NCBI RefSeq assembly: GCF_051027545.1
Contig: NZ_CP194902.1
Location: forward strand, 2,480,001 to 2,544,000
Source of the DNA: Methylocaldum sp002005105
GTDB lineage: Bacteria; Pseudomonadota; Gammaproteobacteria; Methylococcales; Methylococcaceae
Direction of reading: 5' to 3'
DNA length: 64,000 nucleotides
Shown: piece after piece, positions 62,852 to 64,000 of the stretch
Numbering within the stretch: position 1 is the stretch's first letter
Layout of the letters: the number at the start of each line of letters is the position of its first letter
Program-made: the position numbers and the translations under genes
The notes under the pieces: model-generated
Told to the model about the DNA's origin: nothing
What the model saw: the letters and a program-made list of their open reading frames with translations, nothing else
Database searches by the model: none

Positions 62852-62992
62852 ATTCCGTTCGGCATTCGAGTGAACATTATGTAGAGTGAGTTAGGTCGTT
62901 CGGTGGGTTACGGCGCACGCGAAGCGCAGTGATCGGCGGTTGGTCAGTGCTGATGTGCGCCTAACCTACCCTACGAAAATGAATTCCTGATT
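62852..62992. repeat. dispersed repeat, copy B
   Basis: It matches copy A (59078-59243) in the same orientation from ATTCCGTTCGGCATTCGAG to GAATTCCTGA, but lacks about 25 bp of the central palindrome. The surrounding 62781-63005 has no gene. Confidence 0.85.
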
Positions 62993-63005
62993 TGCTACGA
63001 CATCT

Positions 63006-64000
63006 CTAAGCGGCTCGCTGCGGCGAGTAGAACCGAACGGCGTTGCGTCCGGCGTGCTTCGCGCGATAGAGGGCCTGATCCGCGCGGTGAAGCAAGTCGT
63101 TCTCATTGACCGTCTGGTCCGTCGAAACCGCGACACCGATACTTATCGTCACCAGTCTGGTCAACTTTACCGTCTGAATCTGATGCTTTTCGACATCGCC
63201 TCGCAGCCTTTCGCTTAAGGTTTTCGCAACGGCTACATCGGTGTTCGGCGCTATTACGATAAATTCTTCCCCGCCCAATCGACACACGACATCGGTGGAG
63301 CGCAGCATGGAGCGTATGATTTTGGCTGTGTGTACCAATACTTGGTCGCCGGCTTGATGCCCGAAGATATCGTTGATCTGCTTAAAATGGTCCAGGTCCA
63401 GGAGCATGATGGTTAAGGGCCTGCCTGTGCGGCGCCAAACAGACCATTCTTCGTCGAGCCTGGCGAATGCGTAGCGGCGATTAGGAACCTTGGTCAATGA
63501 GTCCGTCATCGCCATGACTTCCATTTTTCGCTTTGCGATCGCCAGTTCGCGGGCATATCGGCTGATTTCCTGCTGCTCGCGGGCCATTTCTTCCTGCAGT
63601 TGTATGATGCGTTGTCCGCCGCGCACTCGAGCGATAAGCACCCTGTCGTGGACCGGGGTTACGATGAAATCGTCGGCTCCCGCGTCGAAAGCTTGCACCA
63701 AGAACTCGTTGTCCGGCGCGGAGGTCAGAACGATCAAATAGATTTGACGCCCGAGCTCGGAGGCTCGAAGCGCTTTGCAGAACTGTATGCTGTCGATGGG
63801 GCATTTGTCGGAGGCTGCAATAATAAGCTGCGGCTTTTCCGTGACAGTGATCTGTATGCCTTCATCGGCGTTGCTCGTCGTGAGCACTTCGTGGCCATCG
63901 GCGTCTAATAGCTTTTCAAGATCGGATATGCGCTCGTAACCGCTATCCAGCAAGAGAATTTTGAGGCCAGCCGGTTTTGGATCGATGCCGATTTGATCGG
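63006..64000 (-). CDS. pseudo-receiver diguanylate cyclase (5' end beyond the window)
   Basis: The frame is open to the end of the window (GLKILLLDSGYERI is in frame before the first possible start), so the gene is partial. The N-terminal receiver lacks the phospho-acceptor: the segment PQLIIAASDKCP has Ala where Asp is expected. It keeps the lysine-region FIVTPVHDRV loosely. After a coiled coil comes a GGDEF domain with DLDHFKQINDIFGH, an intact GGEEF (RLGGEEFIVIAP) and the inhibitory RxxD site RSTD. It should make c-di-GMP. Confidence 0.9.
   Translation of the reverse strand, partial: DQIGIDPKPAGLKILLLDSGYERISDLEKLLDADGHEVLTTSNADEGIQITVTEKPQLIIAASDKCPIDSIQFCKALRASELGRQIYLIVLTSAPDNEFLVQAFDAGADDFIVTPVHDRVLIARVRGGQRIIQLQEEMAREQQEISRYARELAIAKRKMEVMAMTDSLTKVPNRRYAFARLDEEWSVWRRTGRPLTIMLLDLDHFKQINDIFGHQAGDQVLVHTAKIIRSMLRSTDVVCRLGGEEFIVIAPNTDVAVAKTLSERLRGDVEKHQIQTVKLTRLVTISIGVAVSTDQTVNENDLLHRADQALYRAKHAGRNAVRFYSPQRAA

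Overview
The window looks like chromosomal DNA of a GC-rich gammaproteobacterium. The evidence is conserved gene order: murA-hisG-hisD-hisC followed by petABC-sspA-sspB; tRNA-Val, then thrS-infC-rpmI-rplT-pheS-pheT-ihfA; prmB upstream of aroC; and a ubiG / HAD phosphatase / yciK cluster next to an MTA/SAH deaminase. The protein sequences read most like Methylococcales, but no methane-oxidation gene lies in the window, so that lineage call is an inference.

Layout. 1-4057: the end of murA and three histidine genes. 4058-8171: a cytochrome bc1 operon, then sspA-sspB. 8214-10274: a DUF1820 gene, a DUF488 gene and nnrS. 10271-10436: a MITE-like element. 10473-14972: a CRISPR array of 63 repeats of 37 bp and 62 spacers. 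14973-23026: the array leader and a complete type I-C operon on the minus strand (cas3-cas5c-cas8c-cas7c-cas4-cas1-cas2). 23104-25161, same strand: a Phd/VapC-type toxin-antitoxin pair, a small ORF whose ribosome binding site is buried in a hairpin, and a WYL-domain regulator. 25255-27400: groESL with a perfect CIRCE operator and a strong terminator. 27720-30336: a fatty-acid desaturase and two Slp-type lipoproteins. 30524-37581: tRNA-Val and the translation cluster, in which infC appears to start with the rare codon AUC. 37646-43545: argC, prmB, an SGNH lipoprotein, aroC, an MFS transporter and a DUF2058 gene, followed by a cluster of short palindromic repeats. 43804-47797 (minus): sufT, yciK, a Gph/MupP phosphatase, ubiG and an MTA/SAH deaminase. 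47923-55070: an aminotransferase, a CBS-GGDEF-EAL protein, a chemoreceptor and cstA. 55389-58938: cysJ-cysI. 59558-64000: a signalling block of PAS histidine kinase, single-domain receiver, receiver-kinase hybrid and a diguanylate cyclase cut by the window end.

How the parts relate. Most of the window is housekeeping: histidine, arginine and chorismate synthesis, sulfite reduction, respiration, translation and chaperones. The accessory part is the defence block from about 10.3 to 25.2 kb. All its genes are on the minus strand, in the same direction as the inferred CRISPR transcript. Two pairs of near-identical spacers suggest that the array has sampled diverging relatives of the same invaders. 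The 59-63 kb sensor-kinase module is bracketed by two direct copies of a dispersed repeat. The most unusual candidates are the SD-sequestered small ORF near 24.1 kb, the synonymous-variant spacer pair, the AUC start of infC, and a cytochrome b tail built from a tandem peptide repeat.
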